9,513 bases of DNA, taken from contig JAGWST010000286.1 of assembly GCA_028869325.1 (NCBI GenBank), positions 1 to 9,513 on the forward strand, read 5' to 3'. The notes beneath the pieces were generated by a model. That model made no database searches, had not been told where the DNA came from, and was given only the letters and a program-made list of their open reading frames with translations. The translations under genes were made by a program, and so were the position numbers. Each line of letters starts with the position of its first letter. Position 1 is the stretch's first letter. This document shows, piece after piece, positions 1 to 7,223 of this stretch. The stretch comes from a bacterium (GTDB lineage: Bacteria; Vulcanimicrobiota; Vulcanimicrobiia; Vulcanimicrobiales; SCRA01).

Positions 1-2555
1 AAGATCGGATCGAGTAACCCGGTCGGCCGGATCACTTGCTCCACCACTTCCCCACCTCCCTGTTCCAGCTCGTAAGCTGCCGGGGTGGCCGACATATAAA
101 GGACTTCCTTGACCCGCTTCTCCCACTCGTCAAAGCGGAGCGGACGGTTATCCAGGGCGCTGGGCAAACGGAAACCATGCTCGACCAGCGTGAGTTTGCG
201 GCTGTGGTCACCGGCGAACATGCCGCGCACCTGCGGCAGCGTGACGTGCGACTCGTCGACGAAGAGCAGCCAGTCCTTGGGAAAGAAGTCCAGCAGGCAC
301 CACGGCGTGGAGCCCGGCTCGCGCCCCGTCAGGTGACGCGAGTAGTTCTCGATGCCGTTGCAGTAGCCCACCTCGCGCAGCATGTCGAGATCGTAGTTGG
401 TTCGCATCTCCAGGCGTTGCGCCTCGAGCAGCTTGCCCTCACTCCGAAACCAGGCCAGCCGCTCGCGCAGCTCCGTCTCGATCGAGCGGATGGCGCGCTG
501 CATCTTCTCCTCGGGCGTGATGAAGTGCTTGGCCGGGAAGATGAGCAACTCGTCCTTCGACTCCACGTACTCGCCCGTCAACTGGTTGACCACGTTGATG
601 GCGCTGATCTCGTCGCCCCAGAACTCGATGCGGTGCACCAGCTCCTCGTCGACGCCCACGAACTCCAGCGTGTCGCCGCGCACGCGGAAGGTGCCGCGCA
701 CGAGATTGAGATCGTTGCGGCGGTACTGCATATCGACCAGACGGCGCAGCAGCGCATCGCGGTCCCGCTCCTGGCCGACACCGATGCGGCATGAGAGCTC
801 CACGTAGTCGGCCGGCGAGCCCAGGCCGTAGATGCAGGAGACGGAGGCTACGATCAGCGTGTCAGGGCGCGTCAGCAGCGCCTGCGTCGCACTGTGGCGC
901 AGACGCTCGATCTCGTCGTTGATCGAGCTGTCCTTCTCGATGTAGGTATCCGTGTGCGCGATGTACGCCTCGGGCTGATAGTAGTCGAAGTAGGAGACGA
1001 AGTACTCGACGGCGTTGTTTGGGAAAAACTCCTTGAACTCGGCGCAGAGCTGCGCCGCCAGCGTCTTGTTGTGGCAGAGCACCAGCGTGGGCTTCTGCAC
1101 CTCCGCCACGACGGCCGCCATCGCCATGGTGTTGTGCACGATGATGCCGCCGGTGCCGGCCAGGAACGTCTGGTTGTCGGCGACGCTGACGTCGTAGACG
1201 TAAGGCGCCTGGTACTCATCCAACTCCTCCACGGCCGCCACGGCGCTCCAGCGCGGCCGGCAGACGGCGCGCCAGTGCTCGGCGGCCGCCAATGCGCCGT
1301 CGCGCCGGTGCGGATCCAACTCCGTCTCGCGGGCATAGCGCACGAGCGCGTCGCTGATGCGCAGGAGCTGCTCCGTGGTCGGCAACTGCTCGTCGCGCTC
1401 GATGAGCGAGAGCGTGCGCGGCGTGATGCCGGCGGCGCGTGCAAGATCGCGCATGCGCAGGTGCACGCTCTCGCGGACGTGGCGCAACTGGCGCGGGGTG
1501 AGCGGCACGAAGTCCGTATCGCGCCCCTGCGTGGCGCGCAGGGCACGGTTCAGCAGCTCGCGCTGCTGCGGCTGCCGCAGCTCCACGTGAGCCGCCAAGG
1601 CGGTGAGATCGCCGTGGCCGGAGACGGCGCAGCGCCAGTACCAACGGTAGCCGCCGGGCGCATCGTGGCGCGGCAGCCAGATGCGCGCGACTCTGGCGTG
1701 GATGCCGAAGCGCAGCAGCGCCAGCGCGACATCGCCGGCCGCCTCGTACGTCGGCAGGAGAACGCCTGCGACGTGGCCCTCCACCGCTCCGCAACGCTCG
1801 AAGAGACGCTCGAGCTCGGCGGAGAGATCCGCTTCGTCGGTCAGCTCCCAGCCGCGGGGCAGGCTATGGCCGCCTAGGCCCAAGCTCTCACGCAGAGCGA
1901 CCTGTCTGACCGACAAGCCGGGAGACGGCGCGCGGCCGAGCGCGCTTATCCGGCCCTGCGCCTGCGCCGTCGCACCGACTTCGGCGGGCGCCACGCGTCC
2001 GGCCAGCATACGCGGCACAGGGAGGTAGTCGCCCGGACGCACCTCGCTGCCCGGCAGCAGCTCCAGGCGCCCGGAGCGCAGGGCGTAGAGGCTGTGATCG
2101 CCGGTGACCGTCACCGACCGTCCGCAGGTCGTGCGCACGCGATACATGACGCTGGGGGCGCGGTGGCGGATGAGCCAGGTGATCGGCTTCATCTCGACGG
2201 CGTACGTCCGCGGGTCCAGGCCGGCAGTGTAGAGCGGGCGGTCTGGGCGGTGCAGCTCGGTGCCGTTGGATGCCAGCGCGTCGGTACGGCGGTCGAGCGC
2301 GCGATCGACGAGCTGTCCAATCGTCGTACGCAGCGGGACTAGGCTGCCTCCGTCGTCGACCCAAAGGAGCATCGGCTCCGCTCCATCGAGGCTCTTGCCG
2401 GAGCCGGTGACGCCCAAGAGCGTCTGCTCCCGGTGCCCGCGCTCGATGCCGCGGGCCAGCGCCGCCACAGCCTTGGGCTGGTCGCCGGCGAGTTGGTAGG
2501 GTGCCTCGAGCTCGAACGCGGCCGATGGTTTTGTCGTCACGGGTACATCGATCAT
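1..2555 (-). CDS. uvrB: UvrB, excinuclease ABC subunit B, interrupted by an intein; C-terminus beyond left edge
   Basis: UvrB is the damage-verifying helicase of nucleotide excision repair; UvrA loads it and it recruits UvrC. The minus frame is open from ATG 2555 to the window edge with no stop. It reads [10 protein letters not shown], then LLGVTGSGK (P-loop, Lys54), then a 421-residue intein, then [17 protein letters not shown], the beta-hairpin [10 protein letters not shown], the Walker B region [17 protein letters not shown] and RPTGLLDP at the edge. After removal of the intein about 430 residues of a usual 660-670 are present; the C-terminal helicase lobe and UVR domain lie outside. An upstream in-frame ATG at 2573 would add MSPARR. 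ATG 2555 is preferred because family members have only a short N-terminal tail, but neither start has a well-spaced Shine-Dalgarno. The gene is divergent from prs. Identity is certain; the start is uncertain. Confidence 0.96.
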   Translation of the reverse strand, partial: MIDVPVTTKPSAAFELEAPYQLAGDQPKAVAALARGIERGHREQTLLGVTGSGKSLDGAEPMLLWVDDGGSLVPLRTTIGQLVDRALDRRTDALASNGTELHRPDRPLYTAGLDPRTYAVEMKPITWLIRHRAPSVMYRVRTTCGRSVTVTGDHSLYALRSGRLELLPGSEVRPGDYLPVPRMLAGRVAPAEVGATAQAQGRISALGRAPSPGLSVRQVALRESLGLGGHSLPRGWELTDEADLSAELERLFERCGAVEGHVAGVLLPTYEAAGDVALALLRFGIHARVARIWLPRHDAPGGYRWYWRCAVSGHGDLTALAAHVELRQPQQRELLNRALRATQGRDTDFVPLTPRQLRHVRESVHLRMRDLARAAGITPRTLSLIERDEQLPTTEQLLRISDALVRYARETELDPHRRDGALAAAEHWRAVCRPRWSAVAAVEELDEYQAPYVYDVSVADNQTFLAGTGGIIVHNTMAMAAVVAEVQKPTLVLCHNKTLAAQLCAEFKEFFPNNAVEYFVSYFDYYQPEAYIAHTDTYIEKDSSINDEIERLRHSATQALLTRPDTLIVASVSCIYGLGSPADYVELSCRIGVGQERDRDALLRRLVDMQYRRNDLNLVRGTFRVRGDTLEFVGVDEELVHRIEFWGDEISAINVVNQLTGEYVESKDELLIFPAKHFITPEEKMQRAIRSIETELRERLAWFRSEGKLLEAQRLEMRTNYDLDMLREVGYCNGIENYSRHLTGREPGSTPWCLLDFFPKDWLLFVDESHVTLPQVRGMFAGDHSRKLTLVEHGFRLPSALDNRPLRFDEWEKRVKEVLYMSATPAAYELEQGGGEVVEQVIRPTGLLDPI
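1131..2393 (-). mobile_element. Intein in the UvrB P-loop (421 aa)
   Basis: This is an in-frame protein-splicing element between Lys54 and the conserved Thr of the UvrB Walker A motif. Block A is [11 protein letters not shown] with Ser1 as first nucleophile. Block B is [10 protein letters not shown], giving the TxxH motif (T97, H100). Blocks F and G, residues about 398-421, read [16 protein letters not shown] then GGIIVHN, ending in penultimate His and terminal Asn, with Thr as +1 nucleophile. Excision joins GVTGSGK to TMAMAAVV and restores a normal UvrB. Block F has Gln where many inteins have His. After block B comes the usual PGDYLPVPR exit. Residues about 200-275 resemble the second half of a LAGLIDADG endonuclease (LLRFGI, then [11 protein letters not shown]) but lack its acidic motif. 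Residues about 303-355 look like an XRE helix-turn-helix. Splicing competence is inferred from intact motifs. Confidence 0.95.
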
Positions 2556-2585
2556 TCGCCTGGCGGGAGACATCCCCCACCGTAT

Positions 2586-2620
2586 ACCCCGCCCGCGCCG
2601 CCACAGCCCCCCGGCGGGGT
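2586..2620. repeat. Inverted repeat in the uvrB-prs divergent intergenic region
   Basis: ACCCCGCC (2586-2593) and GGCGGGGT (2613-2620) are perfect 8-base complements separated by 19 bases, in the gap between the divergent uvrB and prs starts. It could be an operator or simply GC-rich coincidence. A GTATAC palindrome (2582-2587) sits beside it and supplies TATACG or TACGGT-like -10 sequences just upstream of the uvrB ATG at 2573, but no convincing -35 accompanies it. Confidence 0.3.
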
Positions 2621-2666
2621 GCCTGTGACCAGGACACACCCCGCTTGGTTTGGAAGAGGGGCTGCG

Positions 2667-3692
2667 ATGACTCAGAAACCGTTGCTCTTCAGCGGTAACT
2701 CGAACCAGGAGCTCGCCGCTGAGATAGCGCGAGCGATGGAGACGCGCGTCGGCCATGCTCTGGTAACGCGGTTCAAGAACGAAGAGACGCGGATCCAGAT
2801 CCAGGAGAACGTCCGCGGAGCCGAGATCTTTGTCATCCAGTCGATCTGCAAGTCGCCGGACGGTCTGGGCGTCAACGACGCCGTCATGGAGCTCTTGTTG
2901 ATGATCGACGCCCTGCGCCGCGCCTCCGCGTATCGCGTGACGGCGGTGGTGCCCTACTACGGCTACGCCAAGCAGGACAAGAAGACCACCGGGCGCGAGC
3001 CGATCTCAGCCAAGCTGCTCGCCAACATGATCACGGCCGCCGGCGCCAAGCGGATGGTGACGATGGACCTCCACGCCGCGCAGATCCAAGGCTTCTTCGA
3101 CCTGCCGGTGGACAACTTGATGGCGATGCCCACGCTGTGCAACTATCTGCGCCGCAAGGGCCTGCAGGGCGACCGCATCGTGGTCGTCTCGCCCGACGCC
3201 GGCGGCGTGGGGCGGGCCGAGGCCTTCGCCAAGCGGCTGGGCGCGCCGCTGGCCATCACCTTCAAGCGGCGGCCGCAGCCCGATGTCTCCGAGGTCACGG
3301 AGATCGTCGGCGAGGTCGACGGCCGCATCGCCGTGATCGTCGACGACATGATCTCTACCGGCGGCACGCTCGTCAAGGCGGCAGAGGCGATTCTGGGGCG
3401 CGGCGCGCGCGAGGTCTTCACGCTGGCATCGCACGGCATCTTCGCCGGCGACGCGATCGCGCAGTTGGAGCAGTCGCCGATCAGCGAGGTCGTCGTCACC
3501 AATACGATTCCAGTCCGCCCTGAGGCGCTGAGCAACGGGAAGATCAAAGTCCTCTCCGTGGCGCAGACGTTCGCCGATGCGATCAAGCGCATCACCGCCA
3601 ATCGCTCCGTCTCCGAGCTCTTCAATCGCGAAGAGTCCGCGGAGAGAGAGGACCAGCAGGCGTTGGAGCCGTCGACGGCGCTGGTCACCTAA
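2667..3692 (+). CDS. prs: Ribose-phosphate pyrophosphokinase (PRPP synthetase)
   Basis: Cytoplasmic enzyme making 5-phosphoribosyl-1-diphosphate from ribose 5-phosphate and ATP, the precursor of nucleotides, His, Trp and NAD. ATG 2667 follows GAGGGG (2656-2661) at 5 bases; frame-compatible upstream starts lie inside uvrB on the other strand and are ignored. The 341-residue product starts [12 protein letters not shown]. It carries the ATP-loop segment [11 protein letters not shown], the catalytic-His region [28 protein letters not shown], and the PRPP-binding loop [12 protein letters not shown]. It ends with the usual RSVSELF followed by about 20 extra polar residues, so it is somewhat longer than the 315-residue E. 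coli enzyme. Lysines replace two arginines of the usual ARQDR motif. It is the first gene of the prs-rplY-pth series, 37 bases before rplY. Confidence 0.96.
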   Translation: MTQKPLLFSGNSNQELAAEIARAMETRVGHALVTRFKNEETRIQIQENVRGAEIFVIQSICKSPDGLGVNDAVMELLLMIDALRRASAYRVTAVVPYYGYAKQDKKTTGREPISAKLLANMITAAGAKRMVTMDLHAAQIQGFFDLPVDNLMAMPTLCNYLRRKGLQGDRIVVVSPDAGGVGRAEAFAKRLGAPLAITFKRRPQPDVSEVTEIVGEVDGRIAVIVDDMISTGGTLVKAAEAILGRGAREVFTLASHGIFAGDAIAQLEQSPISEVVVTNTIPVRPEALSNGKIKVLSVAQTFADAIKRITANRSVSELFNREESAEREDQQALEPSTALVT

Positions 3693-3729
3693 GCCTCGCG
3701 GCGCCGATCAGTGAGGAGATGAGAGCCGT

Positions 3730-4395
3730 ATGTCTTCAGCCACCATCGAGCTCAAGGTCATGCCGCGCCCCGGCGTCGGAGGCGGGGCGGCGCGCAAGGT
3801 TCGCCAGCAAGGGCTCGTTCCCGCCGTCGTCTACGGCCATGGCCAGACCTTCCCGATCTCCTTCTCGCCCAAGGAGTTCCATGACGCGCTCGGGTCGCAC
3901 AGCCCCACGTCCGTGCTCTTCACCCTGAAGGGCGCCGGAAGCAAGAGCGTCACGGCACGCATTCGCGACTTTCAGCTCGACGTGCTCAACGGGCGCCGCG
4001 TCTTGCACGCCGACTTTCAGATCGTCACGCGCGACGAGGCGGTGCGTGCGAGCGTCGCGGTCGTCACCGTGGGCGTCGCCAAGGGCGTCAAGGACTTCGG
4101 CGGCATCCTCGACGTGCTGCTCCACGACATCGAGATCGAGGCGCCCGCGGCGCAGGTGCCGGAGTCGCTGGAGATCGACGTCACCGCGTTGGGCATCGGC
4201 GACCACGTCACGGTCTCCGAGTTGAAGTTGCCCAAGGGCGTCAAAGTCCTCGCTAGCCCCGAGACCGCGATCGTCGCCGTCGAGGCCTCCAAGATCGAGC
4301 GCGCCCTCGCGGAGGCCGAGGTGGCGGCGGCCGCCCCAGCCGTCGAGCAGCAGCCTGAGGTCATCACTCGCGGCAAGGAAGGCGAAGCCGAATAG
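3730..4395 (+). CDS. rplY: 50S ribosomal protein L25, long CTC/TL5 form
   Basis: Binds 5S rRNA in the large ribosomal subunit; the long form, called Ctc or TL5, is linked to general stress in other bacteria. The 221-residue protein has an N-terminal L25 domain with the signature RKVRQQGLVPAVVYGHG (near residues 22-38) and the VLHADFQIV segment. The C-terminal TL5 beta domain (about residues 100-190) includes GVKDFGGILDVLLHDIEIE and SLEIDVTALGIGDHVTVSEL. An acidic, alanine-rich tail ends in GKEGEAE. The start ATG 3730 is preceded by GAGGAG (3713-3718) at 11 bases. It sits between prs and pth, an order that is common in bacteria and supports the assignment. Confidence 0.95.
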   Translation: MSSATIELKVMPRPGVGGGAARKVRQQGLVPAVVYGHGQTFPISFSPKEFHDALGSHSPTSVLFTLKGAGSKSVTARIRDFQLDVLNGRRVLHADFQIVTRDEAVRASVAVVTVGVAKGVKDFGGILDVLLHDIEIEAPAAQVPESLEIDVTALGIGDHVTVSELKLPKGVKVLASPETAIVAVEASKIERALAEAEVAAAAPAVEQQPEVITRGKEGEAE

Positions 4396-4409
4396 AGCAC
4401 GTCAGACTC

Positions 4410-4955
4410 GTGGTGGGGCTGGGGAATCCCGGCCCCACCTACGCCTGCACTCGCCACAACGTCGGCTTTCGGGTGATCGACGCTCTAGCGGATCGGCTGG
4501 GCGGGATCTCGTGGAAGAGCAAGCATCAGGCCTTGCAGATGATGCTGCCGCAGCGCAACGCGTTGCTGGTCAAGCCGCAGACGTTCATGAACCTCTCTGG
4601 CGAGGCGGTGGCGCCCATCGCGCGCTTCTACCGCGCCGGAGCGGATCGCATCCTGGTCGTGAGCGACGACATGGACCTGCCCGCGGGTAGGCTGCGCATG
4701 CGTGCCGGCGGCTCCGACGGAGGCCAGCGCGGCCTGCGATCGATCATCGAGCGGCTGGGCACGCAGGAGTTTGCGCGCTTGCGCATCGGGATCGACCGCC
4801 CCGTCCATGATGCCGTCGACCACGTGCTCTCCGGTTTCGATGCTGGGGAGGAGCAGTTGCTCCGCGAGCGCATCCCCGTCGCGGTGGAGGGGATTCTGCT
4901 CTGGCTGGAGGCCGGCTTGCAGACCGCCATGCAGTTTGTCAACGCGCCACGGTGA
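4410..4955 (+). CDS. pth: Peptidyl-tRNA hydrolase
   Basis: Releases peptides from prematurely dropped peptidyl-tRNA so the tRNA can be recycled; cytoplasmic. Family motifs are clear. VGLGNPGPTY carries the conserved Asn, TRHNVGF the catalytic His, KPQTFMNLSG the substrate-binding Asn, and VSDDMDLPAG the conserved Asp; GGSDGGQRGLRS follows. The product is 181 residues against about 190 in E. coli. The only usable start is GTG 4410, 14 bases after the rplY stop. It removes the two or three residues (RLV-like) that normally precede VGLGNPG; those codons exist upstream in frame but without ATG, GTG or TTG. No good Shine-Dalgarno is visible, so coupling to rplY translation is likely. Confidence 0.95.
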   Translation: MVGLGNPGPTYACTRHNVGFRVIDALADRLGGISWKSKHQALQMMLPQRNALLVKPQTFMNLSGEAVAPIARFYRAGADRILVVSDDMDLPAGRLRMRAGGSDGGQRGLRSIIERLGTQEFARLRIGIDRPVHDAVDHVLSGFDAGEEQLLRERIPVAVEGILLWLEAGLQTAMQFVNAPR

Positions 4956-4962
4956 GCGCACG

Positions 4963-5190
4963 ATGAATCCTGGCCCGCGCCTGCTCATTACGATCGGTGT
5001 GGCGCTCGTCGTCTTGGGCGTGTTGTGGGCGCTGCTCCCCCAGGTTCGCGTGGGGCGGCTGCCGGGCGATCTCACCCTCGGCGGCGACCGCTGGCGCATC
5101 TACCTTCCGCTGGGAAGCTCGCTGTTGCTCTCCGCGCTGCTCACCCTGCTCTTGGGCGTGCTCTCGTGGCTCTTCGGGGCGCGTCGCTGA
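4963..5190 (+). CDS. DUF2905-type small membrane protein
   Basis: A 75-residue protein resembling the DUF2905 family, whose function is unknown. It has two hydrophobic segments (about residues 7-27 and 51-71) flanking a conserved central RVGRLPGDLTLGGDRWRIYLP motif, of which GRLPGD and the aromatic YLP step are typical. ATG 4963 lies 7 bases after the pth stop, and GGTGAG (4951-4956) overlapping that stop serves as ribosome binding site at 6 bases, so the two genes are probably translated from one message. It is likely an inner-membrane protein with both termini on the same side. Confidence 0.85.
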   Translation: MNPGPRLLITIGVALVVLGVLWALLPQVRVGRLPGDLTLGGDRWRIYLPLGSSLLLSALLTLLLGVLSWLFGARR

Positions 5191-5200
5191 CGGGCGAGGT

Positions 5201-5229
5201 TTGAGTTCCGGGCGAAAGGTAACGATACT
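5201..5229 (+). promoter_or_regulatory. Candidate promoter of the ArgB-like gene, possibly leaderless
   Basis: TTGAGT (5201-5206) and GATACT (5224-5229) are separated by 17 bases and each matches the sigma-70 consensus at 4 of 6 positions. Initiation about 7 bases after the -10 would fall on the ATG at 5236, giving a leaderless mRNA. This fits the absence of a well-placed Shine-Dalgarno: GAAAGG at 5214-5219 is 16 bases from the start, too far. Confidence 0.4.
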
Positions 5230-5235
5230 AAAGAC

Positions 5236-5910
5236 ATGAGCGCCTACGCCGGTTCCACGATCGTCATCCGGGTCGAGCCGGGCGCGCTGGCCGGCCGAAC
5301 CACCTTCTTCTCCGATCTCGGCTTCATGCTCGAGCATGCGGTTCATCCCGTGGTGGTGGCCGACGAGCCGGGCGCCGCAAAGCGACTCGCCGGCCGCCTC
5401 AACCAGCTCGGCAGCGCCGGGGTCGGCCTCTCCGGAGCCGACGCGGGCCTCATCCTCGCCGGCGCCAACGCGGAGATCCGCGCCATCAACCCGGCCCTGC
5501 TGCACACCCTCTTCGCGAACGGCTACCTGCCGCTCATCGATCCCGAGGGCTTGAGCCTGGCGGCGGAGGGCATTCGCCTCGCTGCCGACGATGTGGCGCG
5601 CGCCGTCGCAGCCGTTTTGGAGGCCAAGCGCGTGCTCTTCTTTCACGCCGGAGGCGGCGTGGCAGACCCGCGGACCGCAGAGGTCATCGCCGATCTCACG
5701 CCCGCCGAGGCGCTCGCCTTGGCCGACTCGGGGAGCTTGGATGCCGAGCTCGCCTCCGCCGCGCGCGCCGCCGCGCGCTCCGTGCGCGCGGGCGTCGAAG
5801 CCGCGGAGATCCTCGACGGCCGCGTCGCCCACGCCGCGATCGTGGAGATGCTGACCGAGTCACACCTGGGCACGCGCGTCACCGGCTCCATCCGCATCGC
5901 CCGCGCCTAG
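5236..5910 (+). CDS. ArgB-like amino-acid-kinase-fold protein, probable pseudoenzyme
   Basis: The 224-residue product aligns by eye with acetylglutamate kinase (ArgB), normally about 290-300 residues. Shared segments are HPVVVADEPG (for NPVVVHGGGP), GVGLSGADAGLI (for AVGLSGKDGGLI), INPALLHTLFANGYLPLI, RLAADDVARAVAAVLEAKRVLFF (for INADTAAGAIA...EKLIFL), LTPAEALAL, AEILDGRVAHAAIVEML and GTRV. The N-terminal KxGG lysine, the GGG loop, the GxRxTD segment (about 40 residues missing), the Asn of NxNAD and the GGMxPK lysine are absent or replaced. It cannot be expected to phosphorylate N-acetylglutamate. The frame is intact and codon use matches its neighbours, so it looks maintained. Function is unknown; a regulatory or structural role is possible. 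Homology confidence is good, function low. Confidence 0.8.
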   Translation: MSAYAGSTIVIRVEPGALAGRTTFFSDLGFMLEHAVHPVVVADEPGAAKRLAGRLNQLGSAGVGLSGADAGLILAGANAEIRAINPALLHTLFANGYLPLIDPEGLSLAAEGIRLAADDVARAVAAVLEAKRVLFFHAGGGVADPRTAEVIADLTPAEALALADSGSLDAELASAARAAARSVRAGVEAAEILDGRVAHAAIVEMLTESHLGTRVTGSIRIARA

Positions 5911-7163
5911 CGGCACGGATCCTCGCGCCCTTGCATAAAGGCGATGCGGGCGCCGATCGGCGGGTGGGTGGCGAAGATGAGGGCAGCCCAGCGCGGCGGA
6001 CAGGGCTGCGCAAGATCCTCGTCGGCGAAGCGTACGAAGGTGCGCACACCCGCCGCGCGATCGCCGTTGAGCCGCAGCGCGAAGGCATCGGCACGATGCT
6101 CGACACCGCGCGAGATGGCGTTGCCGATCGGCTGCACCGCCAGACTCAGGGCTACGGCGATGGCCAGGAGCGCGGGCACGCGGCTCTCCGGCGGCAGCGA
6201 TCGGCGGCGCCGGGGCTCCAGCAGCTCGGTGGCCACCAGCCCAGCCGCCGCAAAGAGCCAGGCCCACGCAACGCCGCGGTAGACGTCGCCGTGCACCGCG
6301 TGCCCCATCTCGTGCGCAAGAACGAAGAGCACGTCGTCGCGACCGTAGCGCGCCAGCAGCGTATCGCCGACCACGATGCGCTCCGTCTTCCAGAAGCCGA
6401 AGACGAAGGCGTTGGCCGCCTCCCTCTGCGCCGAGAGATCGGCGACGAAGATCTGCGGCCGGCGCAGCCCCGCGCGCGCCGCCTGCTGCTCGATAGCGCT
6501 TCGTAGCGGCGTCTGCGGGAACGGATGGTAGGCATTGAAGAGCGGCGCGATCCATAGCGGCACGACAACCGCCATGCAGACTGCGACCGGCGCCAGGGCG
6601 GCGGCGAACCAGAGCGACCACCATCGCCGGCGCAGCACGCCGATCGCCTGCGCCACGATCGCGGCGGCGACCAACCCCAGACCCAGCGACGCCGCCTGGT
6701 TGGAGAGAAACGTGGCGAGCGTCTCGCGCGAGAGTCCCAAGCCGCGCGCGGCCAGGACGCCCGCGACGTCGAATGGTAGGCCCCAGGCCCAGAGCCAGAG
6801 CGCTAGCAGCGCGCCGATCAGCGCGTAACGCCGGATCCGCGGCGCGTGCGGCAGCACGCGTGCGAGCGCAAGGTCCCAGCGCAGCAGCAGCAGGGTGATC
6901 GGCGCCAGCAGTGCCGCGGCCAGCTCCAGCAGCGCGCGCATGCGTCCGTAGCGGCCGACGCAGCGCGCCTGGGCTTGCCGCGCCGGATCGACGAGGCTCT
7001 GCGCAGGCCTGCTCAGGAGTTGTGGCGGCGGGATCGCCGCCACGCGCCGCGCATCGGCGGCGGCATCGAACGCCGGATGGTGGCAGCGCTGCACCTGCAG
7101 CGTCGCCAGGAAACCCGCGCCTGCCGCGACGAGGAGCCAGAGAGCCAGCACCCGCACGATCAT
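5907..7163 (-). CDS. M48 family membrane zinc metalloprotease (HtpX/Ste24-like)
   Basis: A membrane-embedded zinc endopeptidase of family M48, used elsewhere for membrane-protein quality control or, in Ste24, CAAX processing; the substrate is unknown here. The 418-residue protein starts with a hydrophobic signal-anchor (residues about 3-23). More membrane segments follow near residues 80-100, 112-135, 165-185 and 192-220, and after the active site near 300-345. The zinc site is HEMGH (H284, E285, H288) with the third ligand Glu355 in EHRADAFAL. The C-terminal THPPIGARI is also typical of M48. Its stop codon overlaps that of the convergent ArgB-like gene. The ATG at 7163 lies only 3 bases beyond the poly-U of the upstream terminator, with no free Shine-Dalgarno; GTG at codon 3 or 5 is an alternative start. 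Confidence 0.92.
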   Translation of the reverse strand: MIVRVLALWLLVAAGAGFLATLQVQRCHHPAFDAAADARRVAAIPPPQLLSRPAQSLVDPARQAQARCVGRYGRMRALLELAAALLAPITLLLLRWDLALARVLPHAPRIRRYALIGALLALWLWAWGLPFDVAGVLAARGLGLSRETLATFLSNQAASLGLGLVAAAIVAQAIGVLRRRWWSLWFAAALAPVAVCMAVVVPLWIAPLFNAYHPFPQTPLRSAIEQQAARAGLRRPQIFVADLSAQREAANAFVFGFWKTERIVVGDTLLARYGRDDVLFVLAHEMGHAVHGDVYRGVAWAWLFAAAGLVATELLEPRRRRSLPPESRVPALLAIAVALSLAVQPIGNAISRGVEHRADAFALRLNGDRAAGVRTFVRFADEDLAQPCPPRWAALIFATHPPIGARIAFMQGREDPCR

Positions 7164-7166
7164 GTG

Positions 7167-7197
7167 AAAAAGAGGCTCCGTCGGCGACGGAGCCTCT
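7167..7197 (-). terminator. Intrinsic terminator after the selenoperoxiredoxin gene
   Basis: A perfect 12-base-pair stem (7171-7182 with 7186-7197) with a 3-base loop is followed, on the minus strand, by a run of five T (7167-7171, the first base shared with the stem). It lies 26 bases after the peroxiredoxin stop and immediately before the M48 start codon. The plus strand has no T-run, so it acts on minus-strand transcription only. It may partly attenuate M48 expression by readthrough. Confidence 0.9.
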
Positions 7198-7223
7198 CTC
7201 TGTGCGCGACGAACGCCACTCGG

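Noticed and set aside
1131..2393. Insertion interpreted as a group I/II intron or insertion sequence in uvrB
   Set aside because: The insert is fully in frame, lacks inverted repeats or transposase motifs, and carries all protein-splicing blocks at its ends.
36..2637. Long open frames on both strands overlapping uvrB and the intein
   Set aside because: Arginine- and alanine-rich shadow frames typical of high-GC DNA, with no family motifs; the uvrB frame accounts for the whole stretch.
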